From NCBI GenBank assembly GCA_041492185.1, contig JBGPWL010000005.1, positions 1-64,000 of the forward strand: a DNA stretch of 64,000 bases. Direction: 5' to 3'. Every line of letters starts with the position of its first letter. The stretch's first letter is position 1. Below the pieces are notes generated by a model, which worked only from the letters and a program-made list of their open reading frames with translations, did not search any database and had not been told where the DNA came from. Positions 7,911-16,098 of this stretch are shown piece after piece. The translations under genes were made by a program, and so were the position numbers. The stretch comes from JAOAPY01 sp041492185 (GTDB lineage: Bacteria; Acidobacteriota; Blastocatellia; Pyrinomonadales; Pyrinomonadaceae).

Positions 7911-8290
7911 TTCCGTCGCGGAGCGACGCATGAATTTAGCCCGGCCTCTCAGAGTCTGTGTCAAAACTCAGCTTGTGAGGTAGTCAAACTTGATTCTAAA
8001 CGCAAAGGACGCGGAGGAATCCGCAAAGAAACGCAAAGGGGTCTTTCTGCGACCCTTGCGCTGAACCTTGCGTACTTTGCGTTTAAGTTGATCGATTCGT
8101 CGCCACTCAAGTGAGTTTTGACACAGCCTCTTCAAGGCCGGGAAAGATCGTTTGGATGATTCCAGCGTCGCGTTAGCGACGTGCAATGATTCAATTGTCG
8201 CTGACGCGACGAAACATTCTTGCGATCGGTTACCGTGGCTTGAAAGCCCGGGCTAAACTCATGCCGACGCTACGCGTCGAGAAGCGCAGG
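7911..8290. repeat. Composite interspersed repeat, copy B (about 380 bp)
   Basis: Same modules and orientation as 3937-4240. Relative to copy A it has about 75 extra bases after the AAACGCAAAG stem, including GAGTTTTGACACAG, which is complementary to the TGTCAAAACTC near its start, and an extra GCGTCGCGTTAGCGACG palindrome. Copy A may be a deletion form. The remaining bases at 7757-7910 and 8291-8451 show nothing recognisable beyond the Shine-Dalgarno of the next gene. Confidence 0.85.
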
Positions 8291-8451
8291 CAGAATTATT
8301 GACACGAACGCTTGCCAGGAATAAGCTACGCTCGCTCGCAGGGCTTTACTCATCACTCGTCTTTATATTCGGATTTTCCGGGGCCTTTCATCCATTTTTT
8401 CAGGTCTCATGAGGATAGTACCGGCAGAGACGGCTATAGGAACGGAGACTT

Positions 8452-9996
8452 GTGGCTAACATCTTCATCAGCTATAACCGTGAAAGTAAAGCTATTGCTG
8501 TAACGTTGGCTGCCGATATTGAAGAATTAGACCATACCGTCTGGTTCGATCAGGAGATAAGCGGCGGGCGGGCCTGGTGGGATCAAATCCTAAAACAGGT
8601 CCGCGAGTGTGATGTATTCGTCTTCGTATTAGACGCGGCGTCGTTGGACTCTACGGCCTGTAAGAGCGAATACGGCTATGCTGCCGCGCTCGGCAAACCA
8701 ATCTTACCGATCCTCGTCTCTGAGGAAGTGTCGACGAACCTATTGCCCCCCGCGTTAGCGCGGATTCAATTTGTAGACTACCGCAAGCAGGATCGTGAAA
8801 CTGCCCTTCGTTTAGCCAGGGCCCTCTATACCATTCCCCCTCCCGGACCTTTACCCGATCCCTTACCTCCTCCCCCAGAGGCCCCCATCTCTTATCTAGG
8901 GGGTCTAGCCGAGCAGGTCGAGTCTAAGTCCCCGCTGAGCTACGAGGCGCAGAGTGTGTTGGTGGCTGATCTTAGAAGGGCCTTACGCGATCCTGGGACC
9001 ACTCATGATGCGCGGAGGCTACTCGTCAGGCTAAGAAAACGTCGTGATCTTTTTGCGGACTTCGCCGCGGAGGTTGAGGAATTGCTCGCCACGTCGCCTC
9101 CTCCCCCTCCCCCTGGTCCGCAGCCGCCTCCGAAGCCAACACCTCGATGGTTCACGAGTCCAAGAACACTGCTAATCGGTTTGTCAACGCTGGTGGTAAT
9201 CGTGACCCTTGCCACTTTCATTTGGGTCTGGCGATCGAAGTCAGTCGCGACGGGCTCATCTGATGGGACACAAACAAACAAAAATCGTAATGCAGCGAGT
9301 ACGCCGACGCCCGCAGTGTCACCCGCGCTTCCACCTGGAATGGCATACGTGCCGGCAGGCGAATTCATGATGGGCCGCGACGAGAAAGATGGAGGTGACG
9401 AGTACGAACGTCCCGCTCACAAGGTCGCGGTCAAGTCATTCTTCATAGATCTCTACGAGGTTACTTGTGAAGAGTACAAGAAATGTGTTGACGAGAAGAA
9501 GTGCCAGTCCCCTCAAGGCTGGGTGAGTGGAAATTACGAAGCGGGCGCGGCCCGACATCCCGTGACTGGCGTGAACTGGGATGATGCGAACGCCTATGCC
9601 AAGTGGTCAGGGAAACGTCTTCCCACTGAAGAGGAATGGGAGTACGCTGCCCGTGGTGGAGACGGTCGCCGTTATCCCTGGGGCAATGAATGGAAGCCAG
9701 AATTCGCCAACGCTAACGGTGCATCGAGTGGCATGGCTGACGTGGGCTCGTACAAGGGTGCGTCGCCGTTCGGTGCCTTTGACATGGTTGGTAATGCCTG
9801 GGAGTGGACCGCAAGTGCATTGAAGCCGTACCCGGGCGGTAAGCTTTTGAAAGTGGGAAGCGACAAGAAAGTGATTCGAGGTGGATCTTTTCAGACGAAG
9901 AAGGAAACGGCGACAACAACGTACCGCTTTCCGTATGGCGCACGAGGACAATCCAGTTATGCAACGAGCGGTTTTCGCTGCGCTAAAGACAAATGA
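8452..9996 (+). CDS. TIR domain - transmembrane - FGE-sulfatase (SUMF1-like) protein
   Basis: 514 residues. TIR domain 1-125: NIFISYNRE opening, WFDQEISGG, and a CKSE tetrad (Cys70-Glu73) matching the CxxE motif that carries the catalytic glutamate of NADase TIRs. A proline-rich linker and helical segment (130-230) lead to one TM helix (239-260). An extracytoplasmic FGE-sulfatase/C-type-lectin-like domain follows (about 305-512): PAGEFMMGRDE, YEVTCEEYKKC, LPTEEEWEYAARGG, GNAWEWTAS, RGGSF, TSGFRC. The topology suggests outside sensing by FGE and inside signalling or NAD cleavage by TIR. Start is GTG with GGAG 5 nt upstream. The gene is followed after 44 nt by a second FGE gene. Fusions of TIR and FGE-like domains are described in predicted bacterial conflict systems; the function here is inferred. 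Confidence 0.88.
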   Translation: MANIFISYNRESKAIAVTLAADIEELDHTVWFDQEISGGRAWWDQILKQVRECDVFVFVLDAASLDSTACKSEYGYAAALGKPILPILVSEEVSTNLLPPALARIQFVDYRKQDRETALRLARALYTIPPPGPLPDPLPPPPEAPISYLGGLAEQVESKSPLSYEAQSVLVADLRRALRDPGTTHDARRLLVRLRKRRDLFADFAAEVEELLATSPPPPPPGPQPPPKPTPRWFTSPRTLLIGLSTLVVIVTLATFIWVWRSKSVATGSSDGTQTNKNRNAASTPTPAVSPALPPGMAYVPAGEFMMGRDEKDGGDEYERPAHKVAVKSFFIDLYEVTCEEYKKCVDEKKCQSPQGWVSGNYEAGAARHPVTGVNWDDANAYAKWSGKRLPTEEEWEYAARGGDGRRYPWGNEWKPEFANANGASSGMADVGSYKGASPFGAFDMVGNAWEWTASALKPYPGGKLLKVGSDKKVIRGGSFQTKKETATTTYRFPYGARGQSSYATSGFRCAKDK

Positions 9997-10040
9997 CCGA
10001 ATGCTTGGCTAAGCAGATTAGACGTGAGCTGTAGGCGGAT

Positions 10041-11552
10041 GTGATGAGAACGAATCCGTTAGACTCCAAAGTGCACCTGATCGGCGCAGTCTTAGTCGTC
10101 GTGTTGTTGTTTCTTACTCACGTTTTATTGCCACGGAAAGTTGGGGCGGTGATGCCTGGCGGGCAAGGGCCGGAAAGACCGTCGCCCACGCCAACACCAA
10201 AACCTACGTCGGGCAAGAATCTGGATAAGGCCTTCTGGGAGAGGATCAAAAACAGCACAGACCCAAAAGACTATTTAGCCTATCTGAGAAAGTATCGCAA
10301 CGGGCAGTTTGCCGACATCGCGCGCAGCCGCATCAACAATCTGAAAGCCGCTGCCGCTGCGAAAAAAGCCTTAAGCCAAACGTCACAGCCGATATCTGAC
10401 GCTGTAAGTCGCCCTGCAAACGTGACCAATCACTTCGGAATCGAGTTGGTGTGGATTCCGGCTGGCGAGTTCATGATGGGGTCAGGGAACAGAGGTGCGG
10501 ATGAGAAGCCGGTGCATCGAGTAACCATCAGCAAAGGCTTCTACATGGGAAAGTATGAGGTGACACTAGCGCAGTGGCACGCGGTGATGGGTCACAATCC
10601 ACCAGGTTCCAAAGGAGCTAACCTGCCGGTGGGTGGTGTTTTGTGGAGTGAAGCCCAACACTTCATTAGCAAGTTGAATGAGATGAACGACGGGTTCAAA
10701 TACCGCCTTCCCACAGAAGCGGAGTGGGAGTATGCGTGTCGCGCTGGGACGACCGGAGACTATGCGGGCGATCTTGATTCAATGGCTTGGTATGGGAGCA
10801 ATTCCGGCAACGACGTGCATCCGGTGGGAACCAAGCGACCAAATGCATTTGGCCTGTACGACATGTACGGCAACGTGTGGGAATGGTGCCAGGATTGGTA
10901 TGACGCGAATTATTATGGCAGCAGTCCGAGCTTTGACCCTCAAGGGCCAAGCAGCGGGCAGGAACGAGTGCTGCGTGGCGGTTCGTTTTTTGGGGAGGGC
11001 GAAGAAGAGGATCTGCGCTCCGCGGCGCGCTTCAAACTGGAGCCGGAGGTTCCCCGCGGCGATGTCGTTTTCGGGTTTCGTGTTGTTGCCAGTCTGGAAG
11101 CCGACAATGCGAGACGAGCAGCAGAAAAGCTTTTCGATGATTGGTTCGCTGCTCTGGATCGGGGTGATTTTGAAGCTTTTGTCCGAATATGTGACGCTCC
11201 ATTTCTTCTCATCGATAAGGTGCTGTCAAGAACCGAAGATATGCGCGAGGAACTAAAGAAGGTTTTTGCAGAGCGTAAGCCAGGGTCTAAAGCTTGGGAT
11301 CAAGATCCGGTCCGAAGCAAAAAAGCCGTACCGATCACGGAATTCAGCGATAAAGATTTGCAGCTAACGGGTATCCCCGAAGTCAACGCTGGACTAGTGC
11401 AAGTTAATCACAGAAACCTGAACGACTTACGTCTCAGTCATGACGATTTCGTAGTCATCATCACTTTGCAACGTGGTCACCCGGCGGTCATTTTACTTTA
11501 CACGCGAAAAGTAGGTAGCGAGATCAAACTAGCAGGTTATTGGAAGGACTAG
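10041..11552 (+). CDS. Secreted or membrane-anchored FGE-sulfatase domain protein with C-terminal NTF2-like region
   Basis: 503 residues. N-terminal hydrophobic anchor (about 10-30), Pro/Thr-rich linker, then AFWERIKNSTDPKDYLAYLRKY (about 65-85), a segment often found before FGE or caspase-like modules. The FGE-sulfatase domain runs from about 130 to 350: WIPAGEFMMGSG, YEVTLAQWHAVMG, LPTEAEWEYACRAG, GLYDMYGNVWEWCQDWY, RGGSF, FGFRV. Residues 360-503 contain AEKLFDDWFAALDRGDFEAFV, resembling SnoaL/NTF2-like folds, with no clear match beyond that. It lies just downstream of the TIR-FGE gene on the same strand and is probably co-transcribed, so it may be the extracytoplasmic partner. GTG 10041 and ATG 10044 are alternative starts. 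Confidence 0.82.
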   Translation: MMRTNPLDSKVHLIGAVLVVVLLFLTHVLLPRKVGAVMPGGQGPERPSPTPTPKPTSGKNLDKAFWERIKNSTDPKDYLAYLRKYRNGQFADIARSRINNLKAAAAAKKALSQTSQPISDAVSRPANVTNHFGIELVWIPAGEFMMGSGNRGADEKPVHRVTISKGFYMGKYEVTLAQWHAVMGHNPPGSKGANLPVGGVLWSEAQHFISKLNEMNDGFKYRLPTEAEWEYACRAGTTGDYAGDLDSMAWYGSNSGNDVHPVGTKRPNAFGLYDMYGNVWEWCQDWYDANYYGSSPSFDPQGPSSGQERVLRGGSFFGEGEEEDLRSAARFKLEPEVPRGDVVFGFRVVASLEADNARRAAEKLFDDWFAALDRGDFEAFVRICDAPFLLIDKVLSRTEDMREELKKVFAERKPGSKAWDQDPVRSKKAVPITEFSDKDLQLTGIPEVNAGLVQVNHRNLNDLRLSHDDFVVIITLQRGHPAVILLYTRKVGSEIKLAGYWKD

Positions 11553-11576
11553 GGGTGCTTTACGTCTGATGAATTG

Positions 11577-11639
11577 CTGCTTACGCCCTTCGCTCTTTGT
11601 TCTTAGCAGCTCACTGCTCACAGCTCACTGCTCACTGAT
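11577..11639. repeat. Heptad-phased array, locus 1 (nine 7-nt units, single arm)
   Basis: Consecutive 7-mers in perfect register, among them CTGCTTA, CGCCCTT, CGCTCTT, CACTGCT and CACAGCT. No paired arm is found next to it. Its complement uses the same words as the array at the end of infC (CAGTAAG, CGAAGGG, CAAAGAG). The rest of 11553-11784 shows only a weak GACAGG/CCTGTC hairpin. Confidence 0.7.
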
Positions 11640-11784
11640 CTGGGCGCGATTTAGGAAAACTCATGGTTTGCGGCGGAGCGTGACGTGGCCGTTAACGCGA
11701 ACTTAAAAACATCGCGCGCTCGACACACATCACGCTCCCAACGCCTCGGACAGGTGTCGGGAAACTGCCGCCTGTCCTGATGAC

Positions 11785-12411
11785 CTAGCTACTCACCAAG
11801 TCCAGCACAAAAGCTGCCCGATCAACACCAAGCTTCGTGAAGCACGCTTCGAAGCAATACACGACGAGGACCTTGTACTGGCCCGCTATCGCGCCGCGAT
11901 TTATCATCACGAACTCGCGCGACACACAGTTCTGATTAGGCTTCTGTGGGTCGCACGGCGGAATGTCGTCGAAGCAGACATTGAACTGGGGTTTGATCAT
12001 AACCGAAGGAGTACCGTCGGCCTGATTCGCCACTGGACCACCGGCCGCGTTGGTCACAATTAGTTGCAGGTTGAAGTCCTTGAGTGTCACGTTCGAATAG
12101 GGATTGCAGACGGTGATACAGAGAACCTCAGTGTCGTCCGTTTCCAGATGGTCGTTTGGGCCATCTCCCCACCGCAGGCGCAGGCAGGGCTCGATCTTGG
12201 GTTCTTCGATCGTCTGACACTCCTTCTTGCAATTGCCGGATGTGAGCTCGAACTGTTTCTTCGCGCATAGGCCGCGCAGAACGTCGTCGAGGAGATCCTC
12301 AATTCTCTCGCAAGTGGCAGCGGCGCCGAGGGCCTGCGACTGTGCCAGAGTCGCGCCCATCGGCCCGGGCGGAAATAGGCCCTCGAAGGGATTTGGATTC
12401 TTATCGCTCAT
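11785..12411 (-). CDS. Cysteine-rich protein of unknown function
   Basis: 208 residues from ATG 12411, which has AAGGAG 8 nt upstream; a longer reading from 12453 lacks this. No signal peptide is evident (MSDKNPNPFEGLFPPGP). It has about a dozen cysteines, including CKKECQT, CITVC, CFDDIPPC, CVSREF and CFEACF, and a beta-rich middle (VTLKDFNLQLIVTNAAGGPV). The pattern resembles a domain built around an extracellular CARDB-like fold, but I do not recognise the family. The neighbouring genes (FGE proteins before, M61 peptidase after) give no clear functional clue. It stands alone on the minus strand with a possible promoter at 12590-12618. Confidence 0.65.
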   Translation of the reverse strand: MSDKNPNPFEGLFPPGPMGATLAQSQALGAAATCERIEDLLDDVLRGLCAKKQFELTSGNCKKECQTIEEPKIEPCLRLRWGDGPNDHLETDDTEVLCITVCNPYSNVTLKDFNLQLIVTNAAGGPVANQADGTPSVMIKPQFNVCFDDIPPCDPQKPNQNCVSREFVMINRGAIAGQYKVLVVYCFEACFTKLGVDRAAFVLDLVSS

Positions 12412-12589
12412 GGTTTTTTTCTCCTTAAAGAGCAACGCTGAGGCTTGGGGCACAGCGCTGGTGATGTGGTGGAGATTGGCAGGTAGTCGCCGAAAAAGCT
12501 CAGCGGCCGGGTCTAGCGAAATCGAGAGAAGCAGCCTTGCTAACCTGTCATTCTCCTGCGCGAGGGAACATTTGCTACTTTCATTGCAA

Positions 12590-12618
12590 CCTATATTCCT
12601 TTACGAATAACTTTGCAA
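12590..12618 (-). promoter_or_regulatory. Possible sigma-70 promoter for the Cys-rich gene
   Basis: On the minus strand TTGCAA and TATAGG are 17 nt apart (4/6 matches each). This would give a leader of about 170 nt. The remainder of 12412-12835 (424 bp without a gene) shows no other structure that I can see. Confidence 0.3.
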
Positions 12619-12835
12619 GTCATTTGGAACAACATTGCTGGGGAGGGTCGCGAGATGCGTCGTGGAATAGACAGTAGGCCCGTGAAGCGGGCGACTGAAG
12701 ATGGTGTGTGCTGACTAGTCCCCGCACTCGAAAGGTTTAGCCGTGCGTCACGGACTGGAATCTGTTTTCGCTGGTGATCCCACCGATGAATCGGTTCGAA
12801 CGTGAACGTGTTTACGGCCACGTTCGAATACTTGA

Positions 12836-14698
12836 TCAGCGCGCCGCGGTCAGCCATTGCGTTCGTAATCTCAGTTGCTCGGGCGTTGCGTCGGAAATTT
12901 CGACGACGCGCACGGTGGGACGATCGTAGCCAGTTATAGAAACCGACACTTGCGACGCGACGCCATTGCGTATGACTTCCACCCGTGCGGTGTCGCCGAT
13001 GTGAAGTGTTTCCCGCCAGGCTCTGAAATCCGTCATGGTTGCTACTGGATGGCCGTCTACTGCGACCGGGCGATCGCCAGTGTGCAAACCTGCACGTCCC
13101 CAGGCGCTGGCAGGATTCGAGAGGTGGAGTATCAGAGTTGGGTCTTCGTCCTTAGTAAACGTCGAGACGCGAAGGTCCGGCGCCGGCTTTCCATCAGTGC
13201 CGAGCGCGGGTGACCACGACACCTGTGCGTGCATTCCCATCATCCGCAGATAGTGATCGAAATCGATAGCCTGCGCGCCACGCACGTATTTTTCGAAGAA
13301 TGAGTGGGCGTCGCAAGCGCAGACTTCGCGCACCGCGCGCTCAATATCACGACCAGTGACGCCGCGTTGTGGGGTGAAGCGTCCGCTCAATATGCGCATC
13401 ACTTCGTCGAGCGAACGCTGCCCGCGCGTTGCCTCGCGGATCAACAGATCGAGCATGGTGCCGAGCAGGTTACCCTGTAGATGCGTGCTGGCAGTGTCAT
13501 CGCCCAGCGCGAGCGGATCGTCGGCTGCGCGGCTGATGCGTTCAGCCGAGTAGCGTGAATAGCCGGGCGTGAGCAGATACGCCGCGATGTAAGTTTCGAG
13601 GTGCACCACACGTGTTGGATCAAAGCTCGGAAGCCCCGCGCGCCGCACCATCAGGTCACTGAAGTAGATGGTGACGCCTTCACACCACCACAGTTCACCC
13701 GTCGGGTCTGCGGGACGATAGCGAACACCGACGCGCTCGACCGGGCGCACGTGCATCAGATTCCAGGTGTGGAAGTACTCGTGGGCCGTCGTGCTGAAGA
13801 CGTCAGTAAATCCTTGTGCAAGATTCTGGCTGGTCGCGCCGATGGTGACTGAATTGAGATGCTCAAGCGCGCCGTACGCTCCATCCTGATAGAGAAACGT
13901 GTAACTGCGGTAAGGCGGCTTGCCGGCGATCTGCATAGCCTCAGTCGCGAGCTTTTGAATGCCGGCAACGAAAGCAACAGTGTCGAATGACGTCGCGTTC
14001 GGTTGCGGCAAATAGATGACGTGATGCGGCAGGCCATTGACCGCGAAATCCCACTTGTGGAATTGACCGACAATGATCGGCGAATCCAACAGGAACTCAA
14101 CGGATGAGGCCGCAAATGTTTTTGGATCTCTCGTAGGCTCGAGTCCCGATGCGATTGCCCAACCGCTGGGGAGGTCGAGCGTCACGCGCGCCGGAGCCTG
14201 GGTTGCGCCTACGACGTACATGAATGAGTGCAGATCGCCGATGAGTCCACCTGTTGATGAGAGGAATGATTTCCACGCAGCGCGTGTTGGTGTCGTTTGT
14301 GGCGGAAGATGAATACGGTACTTCACAGTCAGATTACCGCGAGCCTGATCGACGCGCCATAATGCGTTTTCTTCCTTCGTGACCTTGAGCATGGCGCCGC
14401 GCGACTCGGCAGTGAGATTCTCGACGTACCGCCAGTAACGGTCGTCGTATTCCGGATGCGCTTGCATTGCGATACGCACCACGTCGCCCGCGCCACGAAC
14501 TCGCATCTCAACGGCAAAGCCGGACAAATCGGCCGCGTCGACGTGAATTTGGTAAGAGATGCTCGGGTGCAGGTTTTGACTTAAGAGTTGCGACTGCGAA
14601 CCCAAAGCGATGAGGAAGAGCAAGCCTGCGACCACGCGAGTGAAAGTTTTCATGGAAATATTTTTGGCGAGTTGGCGAATTGTTTTTATGGCTTGCAT
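12836..14698 (-). CDS. M61-family glycyl aminopeptidase-like metallopeptidase with PDZ domain
   Basis: 620 residues. Signal peptide with a long basic n-region and VVAGLLFLIALG core. The N-terminal beta domain precedes the zinc site HEYFHTWN (His306, His310) and the third ligand Glu340 in GELWWCEGVTIYF, both classical for M61. A PDZ-like domain near the C-terminus (WGRAGLHTGDRPVAVDG ... GDTARVEVIRNG) matches the family layout. It is probably a periplasmic or exported peptidase. Several ATGs are available; 14698 is preferred because AAGGA lies 5 nt upstream, while 14653 would give a shorter, more standard signal peptide. Separated from the NHL gene by a strong hairpin. Confidence 0.9.
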   Translation of the reverse strand: MQAIKTIRQLAKNISMKTFTRVVAGLLFLIALGSQSQLLSQNLHPSISYQIHVDAADLSGFAVEMRVRGAGDVVRIAMQAHPEYDDRYWRYVENLTAESRGAMLKVTKEENALWRVDQARGNLTVKYRIHLPPQTTPTRAAWKSFLSSTGGLIGDLHSFMYVVGATQAPARVTLDLPSGWAIASGLEPTRDPKTFAASSVEFLLDSPIIVGQFHKWDFAVNGLPHHVIYLPQPNATSFDTVAFVAGIQKLATEAMQIAGKPPYRSYTFLYQDGAYGALEHLNSVTIGATSQNLAQGFTDVFSTTAHEYFHTWNLMHVRPVERVGVRYRPADPTGELWWCEGVTIYFSDLMVRRAGLPSFDPTRVVHLETYIAAYLLTPGYSRYSAERISRAADDPLALGDDTASTHLQGNLLGTMLDLLIREATRGQRSLDEVMRILSGRFTPQRGVTGRDIERAVREVCACDAHSFFEKYVRGAQAIDFDHYLRMMGMHAQVSWSPALGTDGKPAPDLRVSTFTKDEDPTLILHLSNPASAWGRAGLHTGDRPVAVDGHPVATMTDFRAWRETLHIGDTARVEVIRNGVASQVSVSITGYDRPTVRVVEISDATPEQLRLRTQWLTAAR

Positions 14699-14787
14699 CA
14701 TTGTCCTTATACCCGAGCGCGTATCAGAAGCCCGACCGTTAGGGAGGGCAAGCTTGGAATTTCTCAATTAACGTTTCAGAGGCTCCT

Positions 14788-14850
14788 CTTCGTGTGATTT
14801 CGTGGATCGAGTCTCTGTCCGCGGAAAACGATCCACGAAATCACACGAAG
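14788..14850. repeat. Hairpin element with perfect 22-bp arms (family also at 27052-27125)
   Basis: The arm CGTGTGATTTCGTGGATCG and its exact complement are separated by 19 nt. It lies between the NHL gene stop and the M61 start, so it could limit read-through, but no U-run follows. The second copy near zapA shares most arm bases. Confidence 0.7.
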
Positions 14851-14858
14851 AAAACCAA

Positions 14859-15764
14859 TCATTCGCGCCGATCAATGGTCGCGATGATCGTGGCAGTCCC
14901 ATCTGCTGATATCTTCCTGACGCGAGGCAGCCATTCGCGCCGCGATTCCACCTCGGTATGCAAGTACTCGAGCACATACAGGTCGGTGCCCGAGAGAGCG
15001 ACCGCAGTAGGTGACCACGGGCTCTGCGTTTGAATCACGGTGGTGACCTTGCCGTGGGGTGTGATCTTCAGCACGCGGCCGCACCCGCTGGCAGCCACGT
15101 AAACCACACCACGCGCGTCAACGGCGAGTCCACGCAGATAAGGGCGGGCGTCCACTGAGATCCCGGGAATCGCTGGCGAGCCGGCGAGGTCGATGTTTGC
15201 CGCGACGATCGAGACGCGGCCCTGCGCGTCGATCCGCCGAATTGCTTTGTCCTCGGTGTAGTACAGGGAACCATCGAGCCCGGCGGTGATCCCGTTTATC
15301 CACTGGAGCGGCCCCGTTGCCGTCGCCGGGAGGGTTGCCAACTCCGATGTTTCTCCGGAAGGAATCAATCGCATGATCCGCAGACTGACTCTGGGACCGC
15401 GTGATGGGTAGTACAGATTTCCGTCCTGACCAATCGCGATGGGAAAGTCGCTGGCAAGAAGCAGCGTGGGGTGTGCGCCTGCCCTCTCAATAACCCAGTC
15501 CGAGCCCGATGGCAAAGGCGTGTTGGCGAACCGGTCGTTCGCGTCGAGGGCCAGCCAGTGGAACCTTGTTTCGGAAATACGATCCAGCTTGCCGTGCGCG
15601 TCGATCCTCCACAGCCCCGCGCCGGTATCAAGAAAATAGATCTGGCCGAGCCGGTCGACGGCGATGCCCGATCCGGGGTGAGCCAGGACTGGAGTTGAAA
15701 GAAGACACGCCGCAACAAGAGTCAAAACTGTTCGACGATATGTTCCGCGCAGGACTTGCATCAT
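14859..15764 (-). CDS. Secreted NHL/SMP-30-like beta-propeller protein
   Basis: 301 residues. Signal peptide MMQVLRGTYRRTVLTLVAAC with cleavage near LSTPVLA-HPG. The mature part consists of repeated blades such as GIAVDRLGQIYFLDTGAGLWRIDAHGKLDRI, GLDGSLYYTEDKAIRRIDAQGRV and GLAVDARGVVYVAASGCGRVLKITPHGKVTTV, the pattern of NHL or SMP-30/gluconolactonase-like six-blade propellers. No catalytic metal site is obvious. Probably a periplasmic binding or lactonase-like protein. It lies upstream of the M61 peptidase on the same strand but is separated from it by a hairpin. Confidence 0.75.
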   Translation of the reverse strand: MMQVLRGTYRRTVLTLVAACLLSTPVLAHPGSGIAVDRLGQIYFLDTGAGLWRIDAHGKLDRISETRFHWLALDANDRFANTPLPSGSDWVIERAGAHPTLLLASDFPIAIGQDGNLYYPSRGPRVSLRIMRLIPSGETSELATLPATATGPLQWINGITAGLDGSLYYTEDKAIRRIDAQGRVSIVAANIDLAGSPAIPGISVDARPYLRGLAVDARGVVYVAASGCGRVLKITPHGKVTTVIQTQSPWSPTAVALSGTDLYVLEYLHTEVESRREWLPRVRKISADGTATIIATIDRRE

Positions 15765-15931
15765 TGGCTCCTGTACTTTCGGTATTCCACTTCCAACAAA
15801 TACCTTCAGGCGTTCGGGCCTAGTTCGATCTCAAGAACGGAAGAGTTAAGAGCGTTTCATTAGTTAGACGAAGATAAGTAGTTTTCCTTCCCTTGGTCTT
15901 GTCGAACAGCGTTAGGGTAGGCGGCTATGTT

Positions 15932-16046
15932 TTTGGAGTGCGGCGGCAGCGACGCCGCTCTGGATTCGGGGTGAAGCAGCGAGCAAAATCAAGGATTCCG
16001 TCAAGGTCGAGCATCCAAAGCGGCGTCGCTGCCGCCGCACTCCAAA
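15932..16046. repeat. Perfect 28-bp inverted repeat (15932-15959 / 16019-16046)
   Basis: Arms begin TTTGGAGTGCGGCGGCAGCG and are exact complements, with a 59-nt centre; MITE-like. It occupies most of the 334-bp gap between the NHL gene and the DUF885 gene. On the minus strand it lies just beyond the DUF885 stop. The flanks show no clear target duplication. Confidence 0.75.
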
Positions 16047-16098
16047 TTTTGCGCCCGGCGCACACGGAAAAGTTTGTTGGCAGTCTGCCAGGTCGACC

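Noticed and set aside
12591..12857. 88-codon open frame on the minus strand next to the M61 gene
   Set aside because: No ribosome site, overlaps the M61 3' end, composition unlike a protein and no recognisable motif.
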